From: Luscinia megarhynchos | Taxonomy: Eukaryota > Chordata > Aves > Passeriformes > Turdidae | Assembly (NCBI GenBank): GCA_034336665.1 | Contig: JAPFBE010000002.1 | Span: 74,031,405-74,095,404 of the forward strand | DNA: 64,000 nt | Direction: 5' to 3' | Part shown: positions 10,901 to 23,397 of the stretch, one piece after another | How the letters are laid out: each line of letters begins with the position of its first letter | How positions within the stretch are numbered: the first letter of the stretch is position 1 | The notes under the pieces: model-generated | Told to the model about the DNA's origin: nothing | What the model saw: only the letters and a program-made list of their open reading frames with translations | The model's database searches: none | Position numbers and translations under genes: made by a program

Positions 10901-13900
10901 TGGCTTCCTGAAATAGCTCATTATGTTTTCCAGTGAGATACTGTTTTGCAATTTGTAGCATCAGTCTCAATTGTGTGAATCTCTACACATATCTCAGCAA
11001 CCTCTTCAGGAGTGATGGTAGGGGTACCATTTCCTTCTGCTTTCCAACAGCGAAAGAATAATGCTCTCACAAAGCTGTGTGAAATTAGAAGACTATCTCT
11101 AACTCCCTATTGTCATGTGTGATTTTAAGTCAGTGTGGTTAGAGAAAAGGATGAGGCATCCAAGCTTTCTGGGTGGTCTGAAAAAATCTGTTATCTTCCC
11201 TTCAGGTTTTTCCACAAAGGTACTTGAGCTTTCCTTTAAGTCTCCTATCTGAATTTGAGAATCCCTATAAAGGAAAGAAAGATTCAAGGAGTCTCTGAAT
11301 GCAAGTTTTTGCAGCTGGAAATAGGACTAATGGAATCTCAGTGGTGTCCCTAAAAGATAATGTAGTGGCAGGTACTGAATACGAGCATGAGGTGTGATTT
11401 GCAGATGAATGCTGGGATATTTACTTAGTTGTAGGATCAACCACACTGAGAGCAGATCAATAATTCAAGCACTTCTCCTAGGTGACAAAATTGCTGTCTT
11501 CCTGTAGCTGAGTTAGTGCTGAAAGGTGCAACAAGCTAACTCATTTATTTTCAATAGGATTTTTAAAATAAAAGGCAATATATTTATTATCTATTCTCTA
11601 AAGTAATAAAAAAGGAACAGTGTATAATAAATTGTCCATCATTATTTTCAAAAAGGGCTTCTAATGAAAGATTAGCACTAACTAATTTAATCACACTGGG
11701 AAAAAATTGACAATTTTCCAAAACTTTTAGATCTTGTCCATAGTTATTCTACTTTAACACTCCAAATTCCTCTCTTACCTGCAATATCCCTTCTTTTTTT
11801 TTAATTGCTTTTTCCTGAAGACCAGAAACTACTTCCATTATTCAAGTGTTTATAGTCAAAATTTTCAATCTTGACTGATTAGTCTCCCACCTACAGAACA
11901 AACTTCATTTTTGATACAAAAAATACATGATCATATTAACTGTTAGCAATGAATATTGCTCTCTTTATTATAATCTTTCTCCATATTGGCCTATCTTAAC
12001 ATTTTCCTCTTCAACAGAGAAAGTTTTGAGATTTTTAGAGAGTTGCCATTTTTCTTTTTGCTTCTTTTTTTTCTGCTTCTTTTCTAACCCTTACAACTAA
12101 AAGCCAAAGCAAAATTTACCTGACCTTTAGTTAGGTTAACATCCCAAAAAGGAAAAACACATTGTTAAATAAATGGGTTCATATTGGTTCTGAGAAAACT
12201 GTCTTCTGTTCCTACTTAATTTGCTTCAATAGGTTTGACTCCATTAAATTATTCCACTAGGAGAAAAACGTGGTTTATTGCAGAGTAAATACGTTGACAC
12301 ATGTAAGTTTGCATTTGATACAATTAAATGCCCTTTACTTTTTATCCTCCACTCAAACAGAGAATACTTTCACGGACCATGACAGTAAAAACTTGGCACC
12401 AGTCAAGTACATGAAATTGACTGGTTTACTTTTAAATAGTCTATATAAATTTCTTCAGACACTTCTGTACATATTTCTGCAGGCTGAGAAGGCTTCTACC
12501 CTCAGAGACTCTCTGTAATGGAGTGAGACATCCGGGCTTTTTAGCACTGATAAAATAACACCCTGTCAAGTACTTGATGATGGAGAGAAGGTAAGTTGAT
12601 CACTCAGCTGGCTGACAAAATCACAGTCTGAAGATTTCAGGGTAGAGGGAAAAATGTTACTTTTGTTAATGCTTTCTCTCACCTTAAGGTGCGTAGCAGT
12701 CAGGTGATATGAAGCCAATCTTTTTAGGAGATAGTTTTTTGCCCAAAGCCACTTTTACATTTCTGCCTTTTACTTAGTTCATGCTTAACTCTTTTAACCT
12801 AATCTTGCATATCATTGTTAGAACACGAGCTAATTTCCTTCAGAGTGAGTTCTCTCAGGCAGTGCTTACTTACTTACAACGTTCTCATGCTGAATTTTAA
12901 ACCATGGTTCTTTGGGCCCCAGTCATGTCTCAGTGCTTATGACAGACTTTTACAAAGTTTGTAATAGAAAGCATTAAGAAAGCTCGTATGGTCTCAAAGG
13001 CTCCTACTGGTGGTCTGAGGGTGGCAGCTGCTGCTGTTGTAGGGCATTTTTCATTCTCCTCTTACTCTGCAAGGATCTACTTCTGGACATTTGAACCTCT
13101 GGTAAAGGAGTGAAGCACTGGCTGTTGGGCTCCTTTAATTCCTGTTACTTAGTCATGCACACCTATTAGTCACTTGTCTGTTGCTCTGCACAGGAACAGC
13201 ACCTGTGTCCATCGTTCACACTCTGTACCTTGCTAATGACTGTGCAGTATGCATGCACAGTGCTGCTTTTGATCTAACATTTGCATTTGCACCCATTTCA
13301 AGGCCCTTTTTTACTGCCAGAGCAGTGCAAATGGGCAGTGGTGGCATGTATTTGCAGATTAAGCCCCCTTTAAATAGGAAGGGTTCCGTTCTGACTCATT
13401 TCAGGTAATATCTTACTTTGGAAGTGGTTGTGGGTTCAGTGTACCTATTTAAGTGACAAAGTGCTGTTTATGTAAGAAAAGGCAACAAAATCAGAGTGTT
13501 TATGCTTGAGCCCAGTGTTAGGATATTAACTCACTCTGCTACAGAGGAAGAGCTGTCATAAAAGAAATGTTTGATTCTGGGAGAGAGAGAACAAGTCAGT
13601 AGGATAATGCACCTTGAGGAACACAAGCAGTGATTATACTTCATTATTTGTCAATATTCCCCTTCTGAAATCTAGAGCAGTGTTGGCAAAATTGGTTGCT
13701 CAGGATTAGCTCTAGTGGGTTGCTGGCATACAGGTAAACTGGATGGTTTAACTGATGTGAACTGAGTGTGACTGGTAGCAGGCAAACAGAAAGTAATTTG
13801 GTCAAAATGCCTTCTATTATATTTTCGAGGATGTTCTCCATAGAAGAAAACATTGCTTTGAAATATATTTGTTTAGAAGGAGTTGCATCCATAGGGCTCA

Positions 13901-16900
13901 TATTATATCTGAAAACTTGAGACTAAAAGTTTGAATCTCTGTGCATAACAGACTCTACACTTATGAGCTACATTTTCCCAGCATGCATAATTCTAAATAT
14001 TGAGTGATGGCAATTATTAAGGGCATTTGAAGAGTGAGACATTGAGGAGTGTTGTCATATTATATTAGTTATGGGTAATAGCTGCTGACTTTGGAACAGT
14101 GATGTGAAAATTAGACCACTTCAGAAGCTCAATTTGGAAGCTGGGAGAGTCATGCAAGGTGACAGATCTCTACCAATGCAGGAAATGTCTTGGAGGCAGA
14201 TAACTGCTGTTTCATGCATAAGTACTCAGAGTCCAAATATTTTTTCTATGCAAATCAATGTCAAAATTCAGGTTAACCTGATTAGGATCATCTCCTTGCA
14301 AGAAAGGATTTTCTGTTGCTACATCACAGATAAGTCTTATGATTGCATTTTAGATGGAGAAAAGTGATGCATTCCATCATTTACATAATATGTTGGATCT
14401 AGTGGCCCTGGGAGAGTTCTTAATATCAGTTATTGTCTGTATAGAACAATTCTTGTTCAGAGAAACAAATGAGGAAGGTGCTCTTCGGTGAATTTAGGAA
14501 GGCAATTTGAATTGGTATGCATGGTGTGCATTTGTGCTGATCCTGCATTATGCATTTCTCACAGATGTATCACTAACTCACCTTACATTTGGTGAGAATA
14601 CTTTGAACATTCGATCAAATTGCTTGCTCATCTTTGGTAGTTTGCCTAAAACAGTGTGATCTCCATAGCTAATGATGCTTAAGGTTTTTTGTTGCATCTC
14701 ATCCCTCATCTACATAGGGTCACCTTTGCCATTTTTGAAGAAAGACTCCCACAAAAGAAGGGTGTTCAGGAGACATTGACAGAGCCCTGTAATATGTCTC
14801 AGGGAGGAAGGAAGATTCTCTCTAATCTGTGCTATAAGTAATAAAATGTGGCCAGGCAAATAATTTTTCTTCTCTGGAAAAGTTCAAATAAACCATAAGG
14901 GAGATATTATGAACTCATCCAGCATATAAAAACCCTCATGTTCTCGTTCATTCACAAGGCAACAATAAAGATTTTATTTTGTGTCTTGCATATTTATCAT
15001 TTTTGGATGTCAGAAGTATTGCTTTCTGTTATCATTTTAAAAGGTTTTCTGGTAAACCCCTCACGTCTTCCAAGGAAGATGTGTATTCTACCAGGAAAAG
15101 AATCTTTTGTTATCATAATATAATCTGTATTTTAGAATGGAATTAACTGTATTCACCAAAGAACTGTTTTTAACACCTGGTTATCTAGATTAGGAGTGTT
15201 GCCAATATAAACAGAATTTTCAAATGGGAAAATTTTATAGATATGGAATTACCATGGACTATGTAGTGGCTTCCTGAACACAATAAAGTATGTCACTGCT
15301 AAGATTTGCATAACTGTGTCTAGTTTGGAATAAGTATATGTTGCAGTTAGGCTGCTTTAGTAGGTCGTTTTGCTCAGTATAGAACACTCAATGGTCTTGG
15401 CCAATAAATAATTTCAAAGTTGCTTCCCCTGATTTGTTAACTCATTCCACCTTTCCAAACAGTGAGACTCCTATTTCAAGAATGGCTATAGTATTATCAC
15501 CAAAATTATTCCTTAGCTGATAAATCCAAACATTAATGCCATTTTTTGACCATTGAAAATTATAGAAATTCTTTTCTGGATGTGCTCTTTCAAAATAATT
15601 TTTTTGCTTCTTTGTTCCAGTTCCACTTTTTGCTTTTGTAAAACCTAATTTTCTTTGAGTGGTCTGACAGAACAATGCATGGCCTGCTGTTTAGAATAAT
15701 GTTCACATTATTTTGAGGATTAAAATGGGAATGTTGGGTTTTAGTGTCCTATCAAGTATTTACAGTGATAGGCATCCTTGATTATTAGCCTTTTTTAAGA
15801 CTGTAAAAGAAAGGAAAAGCAGAAAAATGAACAAACTTTGAATACATGAATTCCTATTGTTATGCCTTGTATATAGCTCCATTCTCTAAGTAGTAAGGGT
15901 CATGCTGATTGTAAGTACACAAGAACTGTGCAATTTTTAGTACTTAAAGTAAGGTTTGATTTTGTGTCTTTAGACAGCTCTGGCCTCATTTCTTTATATT
16001 ATATTTCAAACAAAGTATAATATACCTAAAACTCAGAGATAAAAATGGAGCATAATATGCACTGAAGCTGTATCCTTTATATGATGGTAAGTGATGGTTA
16101 TGACAAGATTGATTGTATTATTACCTGGCCTACTTTTTGTGTAATTTCTATACTAATTTTTAATCTTTCCCTTTCTAAGTATTTGCCTAAAAGGGGTTTT
16201 AGAGATGAAATAGTGGGGAGAATTTTTTTCTTTTCAAATCAAACACTTAGCTTTTCTCCTAGAAAGTGCTACTTTCACTTTTGATAACTCTGAGTACAGG
16301 GGTTAAACTGCAGTAAATCTTTAGTGTAGACTGTGTATTGCATATTTAATTATGGCTGTTCCCTGATAGACAAGTAAGAACCTTAACATTACCAGTTCTG
16401 CATTCTAAAATTATTTATTGCATTTATTTTCATAAGTGATTGCAAGGACAGTACAACAGAAGTTCTTTTCTGGAATCAGGTTGTCGATTTTTGCCACTAC
16501 TTGAAAAGCTTGAAAACAATAGGAAACTCTTGAATTTGGTGCATTTGCATGTACTTGGAGAAAGTACTTTTGAATAGGACAGCACTGTATTATTTTAAAG
16601 CACTGAAGAGTAAGTAATACAAAATAAACCAAGAGGATAATCTCTGACATTTACAAAATATTTGTAATGGTATTAGTTCTGAAGAAGTTAGCTGAGGCCA
16701 TTTGAATCTGTAGACCTGAACAAATAAATAAACATGGCTTGCCATCAGGTTTTTCAGACATGTACCCATATTGCTGTGGAGCTTTTTGCATTCAAACAAA
16801 TAAGGAAATCTACCTGAATTCTCTGGGGCTCCTTTCAGTCAAGACACCGTCTGCTTTATTAGGAAGCATTTCACAAACAGATATAAATGCTGTGTCACAA

Positions 16901-17320
16901 AATTTCTGGGCTTTCTGGAATTTGTAATGCAGTGTTTTAGAGATGATCTGAAACTATTTGGTTTACTAAAGACTTGGAGAAAGGGTTTAATGTTGAAATT
17001 AGTTTTAATTAAATGTCTCAGATTGGCAGGTCTGGCAATGATTTCCCTTACTTGCCCACGAAATGACTTTGTTCTTTGTGCAACTCAGTGCAATGGTTAG
17101 AATGTGTCACCAGCGTGGGCCAGACCTTGCACTTGATCCCAAACGGACTTTGCCAAATTCACTGAACCCAAGCCAATGCTGAAGCAGTTTTCCACAAGCT
17201 CTGAGGAGTGTGGAGAATACTAACTGAGCTGTGTAAATTTTTAGCATGAGTGGAGTGTTCACTTAGGAAGGAGAGCTAAGCATGGTTGTGCCTGCTTTTG
17301 CTTGGCAACTGTCCCCTGCC
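4996..17320. other. 12-kb stretch with no recognised gene or transposon
   Basis: AT-rich, CpG-poor, with chance ORFs up to 124 codons (10353-10727, plus strand, non-ATG start, no recognisable domain). It holds the weak 46-base exon candidate at 12545-12590, a short inverted repeat at 13239-13261, POU-type octamer-like motifs around 13279, and two minus-strand splice-bounded open segments at 11779-11814 and 14582-14645 that are discussed as findings. No CR1, LTR or RNA gene was recognised. Confidence 0.4.
12545..12590 (+). CDS. Weak candidate 46-base exon, product unknown
   Basis: A strong donor (GAGAAG/GTAAGT) follows 12590. The acceptor (GGGCTTTTTAG, ending at 12544) is weaker. One frame is open and reads TDKITPCQVLDDGEK after one base completing a split codon, so it would start in phase 2 and end in phase 0. 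The donor is the best part of the evidence. The length gives little statistical support and the peptide is not recognised. Confidence 0.15.
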
Positions 17321-17914
17321 AGAAGGCCAATGGCATCCTGGACTGTATCAGGAACAGTGGCCAGCAGGACCAGAGAAGTGATTCTTCCACTGTACTCAGC
17401 ACATTGAGTCCAGTTCTGGGCTCCTAAATTTAGGGAGGATGTTGAGGTGTTGTAGCATGTTCAGAAAAGGAGGATGAAGCTGTAAAGGGTCTGGAAGACA
17501 AGTCCTGTGAGAAATGACTGAAGGAGCTACGGATCTTCAGCCTGGAGAAAAGGAGGCTCAGGGGAGACCTTATCACTCTCTACAGCTGTGTGAAAGGAGT
17601 TTGTAACCTCATGGAGGTCAGTTTCTCCTCCCTGGCAACCACCAGTAGCACCAGAGGACATAGTCTTAAGGTACTCCAGAAGTTTAGGTTGGACATTAGG
17701 AAAAAGCTTTTCACATAAGGAGTGATTGGGCATTGGAATGGGCTGCTCAAGGGAGATGGTGGAGTCATTGTCTCTGGAGGTGTCTAAGAAAAGACTGGAC
17801 GTGGCTCTTGCTGCCATGGTCTAGTTGACATGGTGGTGTTAGGTCACTTAGGTTAGTTAGACTTGATGATCTCAAAGGTCTTTTCTAACCTAGCTGATTC
17901 TGTGATTCTGTGAG
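17321..17914 (+). mobile_element. CR1 LINE 3' fragment, plus strand
   Basis: It starts 'agaaggccaatggcatcctg', the CR1 reverse-transcriptase segment encoding KKANGIL. It continues through 'gtccagttctgggctcc', 'gatcttcagcctggagaa', 'gaccttatcactctctaca' and 'gacttgatgatctcaaag', and ends in a clean tail 'gattctgtgattctgtga'. The tail has two copies of the 8-bp terminal repeat. The frame is broken many times, so it is a 5'-truncated, inactive copy. The minus-strand ORFs over it (17527-17817) are its shadow. Confidence 0.92.
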
Positions 17915-20900
17915 AGTCAGCAGTCTGAGGGCCAAAGGAGCTTGAAGACACTGCAACAAGTCATGCTAAGAGACTCCAGTGTGCAGAGTGGGGCTGACCA
18001 CTTAGCAGAGACCCTTGACAGGACAATATGCATCAGGGTCCCAAGTCCCTGCATCAACAGTGCTCCTGTAACCTCTAGCGCTCCCAACTCAACTCCAAAA
18101 CCTAAATATTAGCTCCTGAGAATCATCTAAGACTTAAATTAACCTGTTGTGGTGTTTGAAACTAAAAGCTTGATTGAAAAGTAGGGAATTTACAGAAGCA
18201 CAACTGAGAGTTAAATTTGTCTTGTGAAGCCTTTATTTCTGGTAGTAATGTTTAAGATGGAAAAAACCCAGCTTGACTTCCTGTTCCCCAGAGTGAATTT
18301 GTGGGCCTGAGATTTAGAAGAAAAAGTAATTTTACTGGTATATTGAGATATTTAACCTGCAAATCTATACGAGAAGACAAAAATGCAATTTTCACAGTGC
18401 TTTGATTGCATTTATTTGGAGGAAAATCACATTCAGAAACCAGAAACAGTGCTAAATGCCAATTGTAAGATGCATGCTTTAGTGCTGATTTCCTGCTACC
18501 ATCTGTTCTGTAACAAAAAGGCAGTCTCAGTTTCTGGGTCAGAAACAAGGCTGTGGTAGTAACTTTGTACTTGGAGGATGTCATGTGCTTTAAACCAATT
18601 CACTCCTGTGGAGCTGTGCAGTAGGAGGTCATCTGAGAAGTGTAAGATAACCCAGGACAATTTAAATCACACAGGTTTTGCAAGGATCTGTTAGTTTTAA
18701 ACACTAGCACAGTTTGGCCGAGGACTATGTGTAGATTGACTCTTCAAAGGTTAGAGCACATCTCAGTAGGACCTGGAGGCTTGCTGGAAATGGTTTTATG
18801 TTTATTCTTTTTCAAGATGACTTTATAAAGTTTCTAACTGGGTGATACTTTCTGGCTAATACCAAACTTTTGTAATGGTGAAATTTAGAGTACAGGATGA
18901 TCATCCATCCTGTCTGAAACTCCAGCTACAGCCTCTTGGAGTATAAATCAGTTGTCCCATTCTCTATATTACTGTTTTAATCAATGACATATTTTTATAA
19001 AGATGTCACACAAGTAATCTTCTGAGTCAACAGCATACTATATATTAAAAATTTTCACACTCGAGTTTTTATAGGTGCCTGAAAGGGCAAATTATTCCAT
19101 TGCCACAGTGTGTGATCTAATGGTTTTGTGTGTATGAGGTTTTGTGGGAGCTAAAAGACTTACTTTTTGTTACCAATCTTCTGAAATTACTTTTTTGACC
19201 TATTTCTTGTCCTGTTTTTGTTCTTTTTCCAAATGAACGTTCATATATTCTTCATGAAAGAAAAAAGATACTAGCTGTTAAATGTTTTCATTTGCTGGAG
19301 TACTGCTTTTTCAGGTTTAGTTTGGGTTTTTTAGAAGAAACCCAGTAGATCAAGGTTTGCAAATATCGCCACCTTGGAAATTAATTTTGAGTATTCCAAG
19401 TAAGGGTGGAAATATCTTGAAATTGGCATAAGAAAAGCCACCAGCATTGAATGAGGATTCAGTCTTCCTAATGTGAAGCCTTCCTTCTCTACTGGCAGCC
19501 TAGGGAATGGAGCATCTCCAGTGTGTGTCAGAATTCACTTGCACTGGGACCTTTCATCTGAGACTATAGGAAACCCACAGGACACACAGAGTGGTTCTAA
19601 TTTCCAGTCTGGTGTTGGAATTGTCAGTCATCTTCTACAAGAGTCAGGGAGCACTGAAAATCAACATCTTCTACACAAGAATCAAGAGAAAACTGAGATT
19701 GCAGGCCCTGTTCCTTCAGGAGTGGCATGTGCTGTGCATGGCTGGATCTCCAGGTAAGCACAGGTGTGCTTCCAGGGGTGGACTTCACTGACCCCTGTTT
19801 CCCTTCATCTGAGGAATGAGTGGGCGTCTTGGAAGCCCCACGGCCTGTCCCTTCCTGTCATGGTTCCTGGGATGGTGCCCTGTGGGCTGGCCCACTTTCC
19901 TGATGCAGGTCCTGTATTCTTTCCTCCCATACCGATGCCAGTAAATCGCTTGTAACTTTTTCAGGGACTGGAGTCCTTATTCTTGTCTGCCTTGTCTTGC
20001 TTTGGATTTTCACTTTCAGGTTCAGTGATGGCCTCCTAGTGCATTTAGCAGCCTGTAGGTGGATTTAGTCACCTAATCATATATTATGCTAGAAAGTAAC
20101 AATTGGATTGTGGTCTTTGACATTCAGTGCATTTTACAGAACTTTGAGTAATTTACTGTCATTTTTTTTTCTCCTGTTGCTCTTTGAATGCTAGTAATTG
20201 AATCCTGCCTTTATTCAGAGAAACATGGTCAGTGGTTCAGCAAGGCTGTGCATTCACAAACACTTGTGAGTTTACCTTACTGTAACGGAAGCTGGGGACA
20301 GAATCCAAATGGAGAGATTAGAGCTAATCCTTGGAAGTAAAATGAAGTTCACAAAATGTTTATTTGATGATTTAGTTTATTTGTTTAGCTGCTGCCATCC
20401 TATATAGTCCACCTGTTCCATCTTGATAAAATGATCATTAATTGTTCAGAAACATGCCTCCTTTTTTTTCTGTGCTGGTGCACACAACTAATGTATGTCA
20501 TTAATGCCATCCAGAGGGAGCAGTTTGGAAGATGAGAGGATAATTTACTCACCATGTGCATTTAGTTCTTGGCCTCCCTGCTGAGGTACCCCTGCTGGTT
20601 TGGAGTCTGTTTTTGTATATAAACCTTCCCTACCTGTGATAACCAGAAATGTAGTCAGCCTACCAGTTTAATTCAAGGATAGGATGGTACAACTTCTGTT
20701 TTCAGTCTTTGGAAATCAAAAAGCTCTGTTCTGTTTTAACCTGTGGTACAAATGGCATTGCTACCTCAGTAGGAGTTCAGAGCTACATTAGGAAAGACTG
20801 TGAGATAATTACAATCACTAGAATATGAATAGACTTTAATTCATATTAGAGAAACTTTGTACACTTTGTACAACAAGTAGATAATAGTCATCCAAGTGCT

Positions 20901-21879
20901 TAATAAACATTATCCAGTAATATAAGTGGAAAAAAGTTTAAAAATCAGTTGATGTACAGTGCTTGCCTCATATTAATGTACTCTGGTCTGTGTTAGCACC
21001 ATCATAAGCAGTAGCAGTCCATAAGGAATTTGTTTTTCAGTGAAACATTTAGAATGAGGGGAAAAGTCCTCCATCATCATCACTGGAGACACTGTCCAGA
21101 GGATGAGGCTCACCTGGGATCATACAGCTGCCCTCACTGACTTGCCTCCAGGGAGCATTTTCTTCCCCTCTCTGAATTTTCCTCTGCTGTTCTATTTTCT
21201 ATGCCCTTCTCTGCTTTTGTTTTTGTTTTTTCCCTCAAGATTACTTTCTCTATTAGATTTGATATGTGTCATCAGCAGTGGATCCTGCTAATAAATCTTT
21301 GTGCACATTACCCTGCCTCAGCATCCTTTGTACAGAAGGAAATTGATGATCAAGGCTGAAAGAAAAAGCTGTAAGAGAAAGGGAAAGGTGGTAATTCAGA
21401 CAGGTAGAAGCTGAAGACGAAAGAAAGGTCAAGATGCAGGACTATAGGCCAGACATAGTACTGGTATGGATGTGCTGGTGTGGTTGTGCTGATCTCTATC
21501 AAACTGCTCTTCTGAGGGTATGGTTTGTAACAGGAAAATTATGGGATGCTTTCTGCATTCTCTTCAAAATTGCAGTTTTCCTGGAATGAACACATCTGGG
21601 CAAGGAGACTAGGGCACTGGTATGTCAGGCACAGGGACTCTTAGTGCCAGCAAATGTTTGTAGGGGACCAGAGTGGGTCTGTGCATGCTGAAGAAAGTGG
21701 GATGCATGCAGAGGCAAAATGCTTGCATCCTCAGCATGTTCCAGCACGTTTCCTCTGACAAAATGGGGTGCAGAATGTGTCAAAGTTCTTCAGCCCCATA
21801 ATCACTGTGACCTTTCTAGTTTGCTTGTCTGATAAATCGTTTCTCCTCCTTCCTACAGAGGGTTATGGACATTGTGTTA
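17915..21879. other. Stretch with no recognised gene; a GC-richer patch at 19.5-19.95 kb
   Basis: Mostly AT-rich sequence. The segment at about 19480-19950 is richer in G+C, carries two overlapping open frames of 66-94 codons and a good donor (CTCCAG/GTAAGC) at 19754, but has no convincing acceptor and no recognisable protein. It may be an old repeat that I cannot name. The rest shows nothing that I can identify. Confidence 0.35.
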
Positions 21880-21965
21880 TCATAGGATCAGAATTATTAA
21901 GGTTGGGAAAGACCTCCAAGACCATCAAATCCAGCATTAACACTGAGTATCCCAGTCACTGAGAA
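21880..21965 (-). mobile_element. Short CR1 LINE 3'-end remnant, minus strand
   Basis: 'atcataggatcagaattatt' followed by 'aaggttgggaaagacctcca' and 'agaccatcaaatccagc' is the reverse complement of the final part of a CR1 3' end. Only about 85 bases survive. The sequence to its right is GC-rich and does not continue the element. Confidence 0.8.
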
Positions 21966-22030
21966 CTCTTGAGGCCGTGTTAGCCCAAAGGCTGGCTTGT
22001 GTGCAGGTGCTGCAGGGCTGAGATCCCCAC

Positions 22031-22051
22031 TGTGGGCTGGGCTGGGCTGGG
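22031..22051. repeat. GGGCT pentanucleotide repeat, about four units
   Basis: Consecutive GGGCT units within a locally GC-rich patch immediately right of the CR1 remnant. It is short and too small to suggest any function. Confidence 0.7.
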
Positions 22052-22514
22052 CATTGCATCACACCAGCAATCCCTGCCACTGCCTGAAACTCCCAGCAGA
22101 GCTCCCAGAAGCCATGAGAAGCCTGTCTGCAGATCTGCAGGGCCAGGAGGCTCAGCAAAAGTACCTATTTCTACATTTGCTACTCTTTTTGCTTAGAAAA
22201 GCAGACTTAGTATGATCCTTATTTTGAGTTTTGTTTCTCTTGTGTGTATGCTTAATTGTACATTCCATGGGAAAAGTACAACTAGGTGATATTCACAAAG
22301 AGGTACAATATCAAATATAGTGTTATTTTTTCCTATTCATAAGTATTTGATAGAAAACAGCAGGTGTTATATTTTATCTTGGAGCAGATAACATTCAAGG
22401 AAGGAGAAAAGCAAACCTCTCATTTTCCCATATGTATAGGACTGATAAATTATTCCAATGGTAGATAAGGGCAGAACTCACACAGGTAACAAAGCTTTGG
22501 GAAAGAAAATCACA

Positions 22515-22552
22515 TAATAGTAATAATGATAGTAATAATAGCAATAATAAAA
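22515..22552. repeat. Imperfect (TAA/ATG)n microsatellite
   Basis: AATAGTAATAATGATAGTAA continuing as AATAGCAATAATAA: an interrupted trinucleotide repeat. On the minus strand it encodes the run of leucines in a chance ORF at 22395-22622. Confidence 0.8.
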
Positions 22553-23340
22553 GATGAATGTATGCTTTCACTGCCAAAGCCTTGTTCAGATGCAGAGCTC
22601 CAAAACTTTGCATGTTATTCATTCTAAAAGAAAACTTTTTGTTGCTCTTAAATTAAAAGAATAATAAAAAAAAGCCCAATCTGTACAAATGGAGAGGATT
22701 TGAAGCTTTGGCTGACAGTAGAGGTCCCAAAGTCTTTCATTTTTACCTGCTTTTCTACATTCATGTGTGGCACAAAATTGAAATCCCAGTATATGAGAGG
22801 AATTTGTAACTCCAGCTGTCTTTTGCATCTATCAAATAAGGAGAATAAATATCCAAATGCTTCTAATATCCAAGAAAATTCTCAGGGGAGGAAATGGAAA
22901 TAAGAGAAAAGGAACATCTCCCTTTTGTTTCCATTGGCTTGCTCTTGATCGTGAGGAATATTCCTTCAGGATGTTTCTCTCACTGCTCTTGAGCTATTCT
23001 TATTATCTAATAAATACATCATATACCCAATGAGTTGTCAAGATTCATTAAAGGTTCTTGGTCTAAGACACATCTCTGAGCACATTCTCAGAGTGCCTGA
23101 CTTGAGAACAGCATCACAGTTTCCAGCCCATCTTTAGTCACTCTGAACCCTCCTCTTTTATTTGATGCTCCTCAGTCCATTCTTGGTGACTTGCAGGCTG
23201 CTCTTGTCAGGGTCTGCTCTGCCTGAAGCTGTGTGCCAGGTCTGGGTCTGCTGTGCAATCTGCTATCCTGTGCCTGGGATCTTTGGTGTTGCTGATTTTT
23301 CTGGACTAGATCATGGGCTCTGTACAGATATTTATAAATT

Positions 23341-23397
23341 ATTTTAAAAAGTTTTATACTATATAAAAAGTTTTGTCTATTTAAAAAGTTTTGTCTT
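23341..23397. repeat. About 18-20 bp tandem repeat, three degenerate units
   Basis: Three successive units share AAAAAGTTTT; the last two share AAAAAGTTTTGTCT. The unit length is close to 20 bases. It looks like a small local duplication in AT-rich DNA. Confidence 0.65.
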
